Made by a program: the position numbers and the translations under genes
The notes under the pieces: model-generated
Databases searched by the model: none
Told to the model about the DNA's origin: nothing
What the model saw: only the letters and a program-made list of their open reading frames with translations
From: Nocardia cyriacigeorgica
GTDB lineage: Bacteria > Actinomycetota > Actinomycetes > Mycobacteriales > Mycobacteriaceae
Reading direction: 5' to 3'
DNA: 64,000 nt
Assembly (NCBI RefSeq): GCF_010858045.1
Contig: NZ_JAAGVC010000030.1
Location: 1 to 64,000 of the forward strand
Shown: positions 27,639-36,630 of the stretch, piece by piece
Layout: each line of letters begins with the position of its first letter
Position numbering within the stretch: position 1 is the stretch's first letter

Positions 27639-27714
27639 GCCGCCATCATCGCACCACCGCCCGCCACGGCGTCCCGCGGTCGGTGATGCTCCCACTGGAT
27701 GAGACGACAGCGGC

Positions 27715-29355
27715 CTACAGACCGAACGCGGCGTCGAGCAACTCATCGATCGCCGCGCACTGCTGCGCGGAGGGGACCGCGCCGGCGGCGAGGACATCGG
27801 CGACCAGGGCGATGATCTCGCGGGCCGCCGCGCATTCCGGGGCGGGCAGCGGCAATTGGGCCACGTACTGCGTCATCCAGCGGCGGCGCCCGGAATAGAG
27901 CCGGTTACCGCACACTTCGTCGTAGAAGCGCAGGCCCAGCCGCGAATTGGCGACGGCCAGCATCAGATAGGCCAGCTCGTCGCCCCCGATATCGGGCACC
28001 GACATCCAGTAGCAGTTGCCGTTGACGATCGCCCCGGACCGGTCGAGCGCGAAACGCGCGGTGGCACTGATATCGGGGAACACGATCTTGGGTGCCGCCC
28101 ACCGCGCAGGCTGTTGCGGCACCCAGATCTCATACCATTCGCGCCCGCCCTCGGCGACGTAGCGGCGGCTGCGCAACCGGTCGGCATGCGCCTCCAGATA
28201 GGCGCGGGTATCCGGGTAGTCGGCCAGATCCACCACCGTCCGTCTGGCGTGGTCGAGCACGTACGGATACAGCACCCGGCTCGCCGGTGCGGGCGAGACC
28301 CGCCACGCCAGCACATCGTGCTGGGTGAGCAGCGGACGCAACAGCGACTGCTCCGGGCGCGGACTGCGTTCGTGCCAAGCGTCGGAGATGAACACCGGGT
28401 CCGCGGTGGTCTTGATGCCCACCCGGATGCGCGCTACCTCACCGAATCGGCGCCAGGTGCCCGCCTGCACCCGCTGCAACCACGCATCGCCTGCGGCATG
28501 CGAGCGTCGCCAGGGCAGGTGCGCGTCAACGGCCGATGCGAGATGCCCGGACCTGATGGCGATGGTGCGCCCACCGTGGTCGATGACGGTGTCAGCACCG
28601 GCGGTCAGCGCCTCGTACAAGCCGATCGCACTGTTCGGCACGGCGCGCGTGTCCTGGTAGGCGGAGGTGTAGACGCACCGGGACGCCCCATCGGGTGCCC
28701 GGTTGCGGGCGATGACGATCGCGGGCAGCACCGCGGCGGTGAACAGTTTGGTGTCACCGAGGTCGTAGAGCTCGAGCGGTTGCAACGACTGCTGCAATAC
28801 CGCCCGCACGTTGGCGCCCGCCCGGGTGGTGAGGAACCGGTTCGAACACAGCAGCCCGACCACCCCGTCCGGGCGCAGCAGCGCGGGCAGCAACACCACG
28901 AACGGGTGGGTGAGATCGATGCGGCCACGCAGTCCGAACCGGGCGGCCAGTAGTCGGGCGGTCACCTGCCCGAGTTGCTGGACCCGCACATACGGCGGAT
29001 TGGTGATCACGGCGTCGAAACCGGCGGTGTCGAGTTCGGTTCGTGCGTCCAGGAAATCGCCCGCGTGCAGGTCGACCGCGATACCGAGGCGCGCCGCCCG
29101 CACCCGCGCCACCCCGAGCGCGTCGCGGTCCAGGTCGTAGCCGGTGAGAAGCACCGCGACCCCGGGCCGACGTTCGGTCACCGCACGATGGGCCGCGAAC
29201 AGTAACTCGCCATCACCGCAGGCGGGATCCAGGATCTGCAGTTCGGTACGTTCGTCGTCGAGATGGTCGGCGACGCGCTCGGCCAGGAACCGTGCGAGAT
29301 CGGTGGGCGTGTAGTGCTTGCCGTGCCGCTTGATCTCGGCCGGACTCTCGCTCAC
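27715..29355 (-). CDS. N6-adenine DNA methyltransferase, Eco57I/TaqI-like
   Basis: A 546-residue DNA methylase. SAM motif I is LQILDPACGDGELLFAA and the catalytic motif IV is AVITNPPYVRVQQLG, the NPPY type of N6-adenine methylases. RRHGKHYTPTDLARFLAERV-like sequence at residues 9-25 is a common opening of type II gamma-class enzymes. The C-terminal part (RIRVGIKTTADPVF; IVNGNCYWMS) resembles the TaqI-type specificity domain, so the protein could recognise and methylate a site alone. No nuclease motif is seen within it and no nuclease gene is adjacent. The start is GTG 29355 with GGAG ten bases before it. Confidence 0.85.
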   Translation of the reverse strand: MSESPAEIKRHGKHYTPTDLARFLAERVADHLDDERTELQILDPACGDGELLFAAHRAVTERRPGVAVLLTGYDLDRDALGVARVRAARLGIAVDLHAGDFLDARTELDTAGFDAVITNPPYVRVQQLGQVTARLLAARFGLRGRIDLTHPFVVLLPALLRPDGVVGLLCSNRFLTTRAGANVRAVLQQSLQPLELYDLGDTKLFTAAVLPAIVIARNRAPDGASRCVYTSAYQDTRAVPNSAIGLYEALTAGADTVIDHGGRTIAIRSGHLASAVDAHLPWRRSHAAGDAWLQRVQAGTWRRFGEVARIRVGIKTTADPVFISDAWHERSPRPEQSLLRPLLTQHDVLAWRVSPAPASRVLYPYVLDHARRTVVDLADYPDTRAYLEAHADRLRSRRYVAEGGREWYEIWVPQQPARWAAPKIVFPDISATARFALDRSGAIVNGNCYWMSVPDIGGDELAYLMLAVANSRLGLRFYDEVCGNRLYSGRRRWMTQYVAQLPLPAPECAAAREIIALVADVLAAGAVPSAQQCAAIDELLDAAFGL

Positions 29356-29653
29356 CCGCTCTCCGCTCCGTCGGTGCCGGCTCCGTGTGGACAGCGTACG
29401 AGGCGAACGACCTGCGGCTACCGGAATTCGCTCAGGTGTCATGCCCGGCTCGGACACGGTCGCCGCCGACCACGCCGCATACCCGCCTCGCGCGCTCGAC
29501 CGCACAAGCGACGGCACGCCGGATTCGGCTCACCGCGACTCGAACCCGCAGGACCCCGCCGAACGCCCCGACCAGCGGATCGGCGGCTGCCCGGGCGCCG
29601 CGCGACCGACCGAACCACCGGCAACCCCGCCCGCGGATGGTAGGAAAGGGTAC

Positions 29654-31015
29654 GTGTCGGCAACTGGCGGAGTACCGGGTTCACAGCAACGTTCTCGCGC
29701 GGTGTCGGAGGTGGTGGATCTGGTCAGTGCGCTGATCCGGTTCGACACCTCCAACACCGGCGAGCTGGCCACCACCAAAGGCGAACAGGAATGCGCCGAA
29801 TGGGTGGCCGAGAAACTGCGCGAGGTCGGCTACACCACCGAATACGTCGAATCCGGTGCACCGGGTCGCGGCAACGTCTTCGCCCGCCTGCCCGGTGCCG
29901 ATTCCTCCCGGGGCGCGCTGCTCATGCACGGGCACCTGGATGTGGTGCCCGCCCGCGCCGAGGATTGGAGCGTGCACCCGTTCTCCGGCGCGGTCCGCGA
30001 CGGCTATGTGTGGGGCCGCGGTGCGGTCGATATGAAGGACATGGTCGGGATGATGCTGGCGGTGGCACGCCAGTTCAAGATCGAGGGCACCGTCCCGCCG
30101 CGCGATCTGGTGTTCGCCTTCCTCGCCGACGAGGAGAACGGCGGCAAATGGGGCTCGCACTGGCTGGTCGACAATCGCCCCGACCTGTTCGACGGCATCA
30201 CCGAAGCGGTCGGGGAGGTGGGTGGTTTCTCGCTGACGGTGCCGCGCCCCGACGGCGGGGAGCGGCGGCTGTATCTGGTGGAGACCGCGGAAAAAGGTTT
30301 GGGGTGGATGCGGTTGCGGGCCAAGGCCCGCGCCGGGCACGGCTCGTTCCTGCACGAAGACAATGCCGTCACCATCCTCGCCGGCGCCGTCGCACGCCTG
30401 GGCACCCACACCTTCCCGCTGGTGATCTCGGATTCGGTGGCGGAGTTCCTGGCCGCGGTGTCGCAGGAATCGGGCCTCGACTTCGACCCGCACAGCCCCG
30501 ACATCGAAGGCACCCTGGCCAAACTGGGCTCGATCGCGCGGATCATCGGCGCCACTCTGCGCGATACCGCCAATCCGACGATGCTCGACGCCGGCTACAA
30601 GGCCAACGTCATCCCGCAGACGGCGGAGGCGGTGGTGGACTGCCGGGTGGTGCCCGGACGGCAGGCCGCCTTCGAACGCGAGGTCGACGAACTCATCGGC
30701 CCGGATGTGGAACGGGAGTGGATCACCAAACTCGACTCCTACGAAACCACCTTCGACGGCCACCTCGTCGACGCCATGAACGAGGCGATCCTCGCCCACG
30801 ACCCGCAGGGCCGCACCGTGCCCTACATGCTGTCGGGCGGCACCGACGCGAAAGCGTTCGCCCGCTTGGGGATCCGCTGCTTCGGCTTCGCGCCGCTGCG
30901 GCTGCCGCCGGAACTGGACTTCGCGGCCCTGTTCCACGGCGTCGACGAACGGGTCCCGGTCGACGCCCTCGAATTCGGCACCCAGGTGCTGGAACACTTC
31001 CTGTTGCACAGCTGA
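29654..31015 (+). CDS. M20-family metallopeptidase (Rv2141c-like)
   Basis: A 453-residue peptidase of the M20 (ArgE/DapE/carboxypeptidase G2) clan. Metal and catalytic motifs: [32 protein letters not shown], and a C-terminal histidine in [13 protein letters not shown]. The family hydrolyses dipeptides or N-acyl amino acids. The start is GTG 29654 with AGGAAAGGG upstream. Its place next to a PEBP-family gene copies M. tuberculosis Rv2141c-Rv2140c. The 298-base space to the divergent methylase shows nothing but probable promoters. Confidence 0.93.
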   Translation: MSATGGVPGSQQRSRAVSEVVDLVSALIRFDTSNTGELATTKGEQECAEWVAEKLREVGYTTEYVESGAPGRGNVFARLPGADSSRGALLMHGHLDVVPARAEDWSVHPFSGAVRDGYVWGRGAVDMKDMVGMMLAVARQFKIEGTVPPRDLVFAFLADEENGGKWGSHWLVDNRPDLFDGITEAVGEVGGFSLTVPRPDGGERRLYLVETAEKGLGWMRLRAKARAGHGSFLHEDNAVTILAGAVARLGTHTFPLVISDSVAEFLAAVSQESGLDFDPHSPDIEGTLAKLGSIARIIGATLRDTANPTMLDAGYKANVIPQTAEAVVDCRVVPGRQAAFEREVDELIGPDVEREWITKLDSYETTFDGHLVDAMNEAILAHDPQGRTVPYMLSGGTDAKAFARLGIRCFGFAPLRLPPELDFAALFHGVDERVPVDALEFGTQVLEHFLLHS

Positions 31016-31037
31016 ACCGATCCGAGATGAGGAGCCA

Positions 31038-31565
31038 ATGAGCTACAACCCCTATGACGCTCTCCCGCAGGTCCCGTCCTTCACCGTGACCTCCGACGAT
31101 GTGGCCGACGGCCAGAGGTTCGGCAACGACCAGGTCAGCGGCGTGTTCGGGGCCGGAGGCAAGGATGTGTCGCCGCAGCTGTCGTGGTCGGGTTTCCCCG
31201 ACGGAACCAAAAGCTTCGCCGTCACCGTCTTCGACCCCGACGCACCGACGGCCTCCGGTTTCTGGCATTGGGCCGTGGCGAACATCCCCGCCACGGTGAC
31301 GTCGCTGCCGGCCGGTGCGGGCAGCCAGGGCGGTGAACTGCCAACGGGTGCGGTGCAATTGCGCAACGACGGCGGCTTCGCCGGCTTCGTCGGCGCCGCC
31401 CCACCTTCCGGGCACGGACCGCACCGCTATTTCATCGTCGTGCACGCCGTCGACGTCGACTCCCTCGACATCCCCGCCGACGCCAGCCCGGCCTTCCTCG
31501 GCTTCAACCTGTTCTCCCACACCCTCGCCCGCGCCACCCTGGTCGCCACCTACGAGCAGAACTGA
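31038..31565 (+). CDS. YbhB/YbcL PEBP-family protein (Rv2140c-like)
   Basis: A 175-residue phosphatidylethanolamine-binding-protein homologue. Anion-pocket motifs are [33 protein letters not shown] and [19 protein letters not shown]. Bacterial members bind small phosphorylated or aromatic ligands; the precise role is unknown. GAGGAG lies close before the ATG, 23 bases after the M20 peptidase stop, so the two form one operon. Confidence 0.93.
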   Translation: MSYNPYDALPQVPSFTVTSDDVADGQRFGNDQVSGVFGAGGKDVSPQLSWSGFPDGTKSFAVTVFDPDAPTASGFWHWAVANIPATVTSLPAGAGSQGGELPTGAVQLRNDGGFAGFVGAAPPSGHGPHRYFIVVHAVDVDSLDIPADASPAFLGFNLFSHTLARATLVATYEQN

Positions 31566-31580
31566 GCAGGACAAGGCTGT

Positions 31581-31606
31581 GGCCCTGAGCGTGCTCGCTC
31601 AGGGCC
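31581..31606 (+). terminator. Bidirectional hairpin terminator
   Basis: Perfect 11-base arms GGCCCTGAGCG / CGCTCAGGGCC with a 4-base loop stand between the convergent PEBP and acyl-CoA ligase genes, 15 bases after the PEBP stop. Confidence 0.8.
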
Positions 31607-31633
31607 GCAGCGCCATCGGCAGGTCTCGGACAG

Positions 31634-33463
31634 CTACTTGACGTTGATCACGCTGTCGGGGGCGGGGTCGGCGTAGAGCGAGGTGATCTGCTCGGCGTAT
31701 TTCGCCGCGATCGGCTGACGTTTCAGCGACATCTTCGGGGTCAACTCGTCGCCACCGGGCTCCCACACCGTGCCGAGCACGGTGAACCGTTTGATCTGCT
31801 CCACCCGGGAGAGCTTCTTGTTGCCCGCCTGCACCGCGGCCAGCACCTCGTCGAGGATTTCGCGGCGCTGGGCCAGACCGGCGATATCGGTGCCGGTGGC
31901 ATCGAGCTCCTTGGCCCGCACCGCCGCGATATCCGGGTCGAGCACGATGAGCGCCGAAATGTAGGGCTTGGCGTCGCCGATGGCCACGACCTGCCCGATC
32001 AGCGACGACGCCGCCTTCACCGAGTTCTCGATATTGCTCGGCGCGATGTTCTTGCCCGCCTCGTTGATGATCAGTTCCTTCTTGCGGTCCACGATGCGCA
32101 GGTAGCCGTCGGCGTCGAGGGTGCCGACATCGCCGGTGCGCAGCCAGCCGTCGTCATCGAAGGCCTCGGCGGTCTTGTCGGGCATATTGCGGTAGCCGCG
32201 GGTGACGATGGGTCCGCGCACCAGCACCTCGCCGTCGGCGTCCAACCGCAACTCCAGGCCGTCGACCGGGCGCCCGACCGTGCCGGGGCGCGGCTTGTCG
32301 AGTTCGGTGTAGGTGCCGACACCGGTGGTTTCGGACATGCCCCACACCTCCGACACGGTGAACCCGAGCCCGAGGAAATATTCGAGGGTCTCCGCCGGAA
32401 TGGGCGCCGCACCCGAGGACGCCACCTTCAGCTGATCCAAGCCCAGCGCCGCCCGCAGCTTCGACAGCACCAACGCGTCGGCGATCGGATGCTGGATGCG
32501 CAACGTCAGCGGGCGGCCGCTGCCTGCCAGATCGGCGCGCGCGGCCGCGACACCGGTACCGATGGCCCACTCGGCCAGCGATTTCTTCACCCCGGTCTCG
32601 GCGGCGAGTTTGGCTTCGATACCGGCCTTGATCTTCTGCCACACCCGCGGCACCCCGAAGAACACCGTGGGCTTGGCGTCGGGGAGGGCCGCGGCGACCT
32701 CCCGCGGGTCGGGCACGGTGGTGAGCTGGATGCCGGTGAGCAGGTTCATCGCGTGCGCGGAAATGCGGTCGGCGACATGCGCGGCGGGCAGGTACGACAC
32801 GATCCGGTCATCGATGCCCACCGACAGCGGGCCGTTGACCAGCGCGATCACCTGCGCGAGCACATTGCGGTGAGTGATCTCCACACCCTTGGACGGGCCG
32901 GTGGTTCCGGAGGTGTAGATGAGGGTGGCCAGATCGTCGGGTTGCACCGCCTGCCAGGCGGCGTCGAAATCGAAATCCTCGCTCGCGGCGGCTTCGACAT
33001 CGTCGATGGTGAGTGCGCCGGTGACGGGGCCGTCCACCACGATCAGATGCTCGATCGGCACATCGGAGCCGGTGATGACATCGAGGAACTTCTGTTCGGT
33101 GACGACCACCTTGTTGGCGGCGTTGGTGAACAGGTGCGTGATCTGTTCGGCGGAGCTGGTGTTGTAGACCGAGAAGGGCGTGGCGCCCAGATGCAGGGCC
33201 GCGGTGTCGATCAGGTTGAACTCGGGCCGGTTGGTGAGCATGATGCCGACGGTGTCGCCGTGCCCAACGCCCAACCCGGCCAGCCCAGCGGCCAGCGCGC
33301 GCACGCGTTCACCGTATTCACGCCAGGTGATCTCCTGGGTGCCGCCGACGGTGCGCAAGGCGATCTGATCGGGGCGCAGGGCGAGGGTCTGCTGGAAGGC
33401 TTGCGGCACCGTGTAGACGGTGGTGCCGCTGGGATGGGCGTAGCCGATGTCTGTTGTGGTCAT
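31634..33463 (-). CDS. Long-chain fatty acid-CoA ligase (FadD type)
   Basis: A 609-residue AMP-forming ligase. The P-loop-like motif is LIYTSGTTGPSKGVEITHRN, with WGMSETTGVGTY, the hinge DGWLRTGDVGTL and RIVDRKKELIINEAGKNIAP. These activate fatty acids through an acyl-adenylate to CoA thioesters; the sequence is closest in style to mycobacterial FadD15/FadD11. The start at 33463 (MTTTDIG) is followed by the usual N-terminal helix. The 206 bases upstream (33464-33669) show no gene. Confidence 0.92.
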   Translation of the reverse strand: MTTTDIGYAHPSGTTVYTVPQAFQQTLALRPDQIALRTVGGTQEITWREYGERVRALAAGLAGLGVGHGDTVGIMLTNRPEFNLIDTAALHLGATPFSVYNTSSAEQITHLFTNAANKVVVTEQKFLDVITGSDVPIEHLIVVDGPVTGALTIDDVEAAASEDFDFDAAWQAVQPDDLATLIYTSGTTGPSKGVEITHRNVLAQVIALVNGPLSVGIDDRIVSYLPAAHVADRISAHAMNLLTGIQLTTVPDPREVAAALPDAKPTVFFGVPRVWQKIKAGIEAKLAAETGVKKSLAEWAIGTGVAAARADLAGSGRPLTLRIQHPIADALVLSKLRAALGLDQLKVASSGAAPIPAETLEYFLGLGFTVSEVWGMSETTGVGTYTELDKPRPGTVGRPVDGLELRLDADGEVLVRGPIVTRGYRNMPDKTAEAFDDDGWLRTGDVGTLDADGYLRIVDRKKELIINEAGKNIAPSNIENSVKAASSLIGQVVAIGDAKPYISALIVLDPDIAAVRAKELDATGTDIAGLAQRREILDEVLAAVQAGNKKLSRVEQIKRFTVLGTVWEPGGDELTPKMSLKRQPIAAKYAEQITSLYADPAPDSVINVK

Positions 33464-33669
33464 GTTCCGTTCCCGATGTCGCTGCATGAACCGAGCGTCT
33501 CGGCGGAGCCCCTGACTGGACAGCGCGCCGGCCTGTGCGGCACACCGGCTCACCGAGGCAGCACCGAGTGACGCGGCTCACTCATGGTAGCCGGAAACCG
33601 GACATTTGTGACCTGGGTTACGAAACCGGTCCGAGCGCACGACGGCACCCGGACCGGCGCGGGCCGGCG

Positions 33670-34338
33670 CTAGTTACGGCCCCGATGCTGGGTCTCGGGC
33701 CGGTCCAGCACGGCCGCCTGCTGTTCCCACACGGAGGTGTCGGCGGGAATCCAGTGACCGCGCCGCTGCCGCTTGGCCTGCAAATACTGCGCCGCCCGCT
33801 CGCTGAGCGGGGTGGTGGCCAGCGGGACCGCGGTGACCTCGATCCCGGCGTCGGTGAGGGCGGCGACCTTGTCGGGGTTGTTGGTGAGCAGCCGCACCCG
33901 GGTCAAGCCCAGTTCGAGCAGGCTGGTCGCGGCGTGGGTGTAGGTGCGGGCGTCGGCGGGCAGGCCGAGGCGCTCATAGCTGGTGAAGGTGTCGGCGCCG
34001 GAACGTTCGCTCTCGCGGTAGCCGTGCGCCTTCGCGACCAGCCCGCAACCGCGGCCTTCCTGCTCCAGATACACCAGCACGCCGGCGCCTTCGTCCTGGA
34101 TGTGGTCGAGCGATTTGGCGAGTTCGGGGCCGCAATCGCAATCCTGGGAACCGAGAGCTTCGCCGTAGAGGCAGCGCGAATGCACCCGGACCAGGCAGCC
34201 GTTGGCCGGCTCACCGAACACGAGCACATGCCCGTCCTCGGCGCCGCCCGCCACCTCCAGAACCCGGACCCTGATATCGCGCCCGCCGCGGGTGAACCGG
34301 TGACCGGTGTCGCCGGTCGGTACCGCAACTATGGTCAA
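33670..34338 (-). CDS. ribA: GTP cyclohydrolase II
   Basis: A 222-residue single-domain enzyme that opens the ring of GTP in the first step of riboflavin synthesis. Zinc cysteines appear in HSRCLYGEALGSQDCDCGPE, and the active-site motif EQEGRGCGLVAKAHGY and LLTNNPDKVAAL are intact. The motif departs from the usual CLTGDVFGSLRCDCG form, as in paralogues tied to deazapurine or other specialised pathways, so a role outside riboflavin is possible. No DHBP synthase domain is fused. The start is TTG 34338, supported by AGGAGG 7 bases upstream. Confidence 0.85.
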   Translation of the reverse strand: MTIVAVPTGDTGHRFTRGGRDIRVRVLEVAGGAEDGHVLVFGEPANGCLVRVHSRCLYGEALGSQDCDCGPELAKSLDHIQDEGAGVLVYLEQEGRGCGLVAKAHGYRESERSGADTFTSYERLGLPADARTYTHAATSLLELGLTRVRLLTNNPDKVAALTDAGIEVTAVPLATTPLSERAAQYLQAKRQRRGHWIPADTSVWEQQAAVLDRPETQHRGRN

Positions 34339-34423
34339 CGCGCCTCCTGTGTCGTACGGGGTGTGGCCCCGCCGGTTCGGTGCGCTGCGCGATCGCCGCC
34401 GAACCGAACCTGAAGTGGTGTGG

Positions 34424-35905
34424 TCACCGCTCTTCCGGGCCGAGCCGGACGAGTCGGTCGATCTCGCCTGCCAGCGGCATGGCGCCCGGGATATCGCCGA
34501 AGGACTGGGTCGCCACCATCGCAGCGGTCGCCCACACGTAGTCCTGTTCCTGCGCCGGGCGGCGCGCCGACAGGAGCCTATACGCCAATGCCCCCGCGAA
34601 CGCGGCCCGGGCTCCCGGGGAATCGCTGAGCGCGGCGGGGAAGCGGCCGACGTCGAGATCGAGCTCCTCCGAGCGCACCGTGCACGCGAAATCGTCGATG
34701 ACACAGACGGTTCGGACGCCGAGGGCGCGCAGATGGCGGGCGATGTGATCGCCGGAGGTGGCTTTGACCTCCGGCACCATTTCGTCCAGTTCCCAGGTCG
34801 CGCCCATCAGATAGTCGACCGCCCCCAGATGCTGATACAGATGCTGCGGTGCGTCCACCGGCGGGGCCGGATGCACCATCAGCAGCGGCCGCTGCCGCAT
34901 CTGCCGCACCCGCGCCATCACCTGCTCGATCACCGCCAACGGCTGTTCGAAGGTCAGCAGGATCGCATCGGAGGCGGCGAGCGCGGCATGCAGGGTGGGG
35001 CCGGTGAGTTCGCGTTCGCCGAGCCGGATCCGGTCGTCCTTGCAGCCGATGCTGGCCGCCACACCGGTGGCGGTGATCATCACCGAGGTCACCGGGGTGG
35101 CGGCGTCGCGCACGACGGTCACCAGCTCGGTGTCGACGTTCTCCGCGCGCAGATAGTCCAGGATCTGCCGTCCCGCCTCGTCGTCGCCGACGGCCGCCAC
35201 CAACCGCACCTCCACGCCGAGGCGGGCGGCGGCCACCGCGCGGTTGAGACCTTTGCCGCCGGGATGCGCTTCGAAACTGCCGCGGGTGGACGTGCCGGCG
35301 GCAGGGACGTGGTCGACGCGGTAGATGTGGTCGATGACGGCGTCGCCGATCACCGTCAGCACCCCGGGTGCCGGCTCGTGCGCGGCCCCGGTGTCCACAC
35401 TGATGCCCGCGTCGACGGGAGTGCCGAACACCGGGCCGGTCGTCAGCAGTCCCGCCAGCGCGCTGAACGCGCGGCGTTCCGGAGTGGCCCGCAACGAGCG
35501 CACGGTCGGGGTGGGCGGGATCTGCTCGGCGCCGGCGATCTCGTGCAGCCGCTGCCACTGCTGGGTGAGGTATTCGCGCCGCTCGCCGAGATCCTGCGCG
35601 TAGAGGCGGTCCGGATCGATGCCCTCGGGCGTGTCGTCCCGTAACAGGCCCAGTGACAATTCGGCATCGGTGATCAGGCGGTGGGTCGGCGGGAGATGAC
35701 GGGCGAGGTCGCGGACCACCGGGAGCACCGCCTCCTCCGGTGCGAGGCCACTGCGGTGGGCGTGGCGGCGCACCGCGGGCAGATCCAGGAGCGGGCCGAC
35801 GTCGATTTCGGTGGTGCGCAAGCGTTCCGGGCTCAGACCGGACCGTTTGCACAGCCGCGTGAGGATGTTGCGCACGGCGACCATGCCCGAGTCCTGCTGG
35901 ACCAT
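34424..35905 (-). CDS. PfkB-family sugar kinase with extra N-terminal domain
   Basis: A 493-residue protein. Residues about 170-480 form a ribokinase-like kinase: VIGDAVIDHIYRVDHVPAAG, HPGGKGLNRAVAAARLG and the C-terminal DSPGARAAFAGALAYRLL, where the catalytic aspartate is expected as G-A-G-D; here the motif reads DSPGARAAF, so the catalytic base seems absent or displaced. Residues 1-165 are an additional helical domain (VRNILTRLCKRSGLSPERLR, LPAVRRHAHRSGLAPEEAV) that I do not recognise but which could be DNA- or protein-binding. The start at 35905 follows AAAGGTGGGG. Its promoter region holds three CGGCAA repeats 20 bp apart. It may be a sugar-sensing regulator rather than a kinase. Confidence 0.7.
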   Translation of the reverse strand: MVQQDSGMVAVRNILTRLCKRSGLSPERLRTTEIDVGPLLDLPAVRRHAHRSGLAPEEAVLPVVRDLARHLPPTHRLITDAELSLGLLRDDTPEGIDPDRLYAQDLGERREYLTQQWQRLHEIAGAEQIPPTPTVRSLRATPERRAFSALAGLLTTGPVFGTPVDAGISVDTGAAHEPAPGVLTVIGDAVIDHIYRVDHVPAAGTSTRGSFEAHPGGKGLNRAVAAARLGVEVRLVAAVGDDEAGRQILDYLRAENVDTELVTVVRDAATPVTSVMITATGVAASIGCKDDRIRLGERELTGPTLHAALAASDAILLTFEQPLAVIEQVMARVRQMRQRPLLMVHPAPPVDAPQHLYQHLGAVDYLMGATWELDEMVPEVKATSGDHIARHLRALGVRTVCVIDDFACTVRSEELDLDVGRFPAALSDSPGARAAFAGALAYRLLSARRPAQEQDYVWATAAMVATQSFGDIPGAMPLAGEIDRLVRLGPEER

Positions 35906-35963
35906 GGCGTCCCCACCTTTCGGCATTTCCCGGTCGTGAACGAGGTTTAACCACCAGACATTC

Positions 35964-36012
35964 CGGCAATTACCATATCGCAACGGCAATTGACCGCCAT
36001 TCCCGGCAAATG
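35964..36012. promoter_or_regulatory. Three direct repeats CGGCAAWTR at exactly 20-bp spacing
   Basis: CGGCAATTA (35964), CGGCAATTG (35984) and CGGCAAATG (36004) recur every 20 bases, about two helical turns, so a protein array would bind one face. They lie 59-108 bases upstream of the kinase-fusion gene and 50-100 bases upstream of the divergent small peptide gene. Confidence 0.75.
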
Positions 36013-36064
36013 ACAGACTGGATGGTGAGAGAGCGCCGCACCAGACGGACGGGAGGCCCTGGTG

Positions 36065-36190
36065 ATGACAACGACGCTGAGGTTCCGCAGCCGCCGCAGG
36101 CACACACAGCCCGACGGCCACCTCGGGACGGACCCGGACGCATCCGCAACTCGCGATAACGCCCGACCATCCCGCTCCGCACGACGGTAG
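36065..36190 (+). CDS. Putative 41-residue basic peptide
   Basis: A small frame (MTTTLRFRSRRRHTQPDGHL start; ending in SRSARR) with eleven arginines. GGGAGG lies 8 bases before the ATG (and 5 before an in-frame GTG at 36062), a good ribosome site. Third-position GC is about 76 %, lower than neighbours. It is divergent from the kinase-fusion gene over the CGGCAA repeats and 60 bases ahead of the next plus-strand gene. Function unknown; could be a leader or signalling peptide. Confidence 0.45.
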   Translation: MTTTLRFRSRRRHTQPDGHLGTDPDASATRDNARPSRSARR

Positions 36191-36250
36191 CGACGCCGCG
36201 CCGGGAATGCCCGGCCCGGTCTCGGTGCCGGAGTTCGTCAGGAGGCAGCT

Positions 36251-36616
36251 GTGACCATCCACGCCACCGACTGGTCGATGACCAGCGATATCACTCCCGA
36301 AACAGCCCATCGGGTACCCGGTGAGTCCAGCACGCCCTGGCGGCTGAGCTGGCTACCGGATCGGCGGCTGAGCGCCGAGCAGGCCCGCGCCGGCATGGAA
36401 CTCGACGAAATCGTCAGCGATCCGACGCTGGTCTATGACCAGGCGGCCCTCGCCCGCGGTGCACAGTGCGCGGGCATGCTCGGGCTGCTGTGGGAACACG
36501 CTGTCGTACTGCTCTGCAAGCGGCTCAGCGCCCGGCTGTGCGAGAGCGCGACGGTGCCCGCGGACCTGGACGAGGACTTCCGGTTCGCGGGCGGCCCGCC
36601 GTGCGTACTGAGCTGA
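36251..36616 (+). CDS. Hypothetical protein
   Basis: A 121-residue protein, GTG start with AGGAGG 6 bases upstream. The C-terminal half is helical with a hydrophobic stretch (AGMLGLLWEHAVVLLCKRL) and three cysteines. No family recognised. It follows the small peptide gene and is convergent with pyrD, 14 bases apart. Confidence 0.65.
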   Translation: MTIHATDWSMTSDITPETAHRVPGESSTPWRLSWLPDRRLSAEQARAGMELDEIVSDPTLVYDQAALARGAQCAGMLGLLWEHAVVLLCKRLSARLCESATVPADLDEDFRFAGGPPCVLS

Positions 36617-36630
36617 TCGCGCCGCGATAT

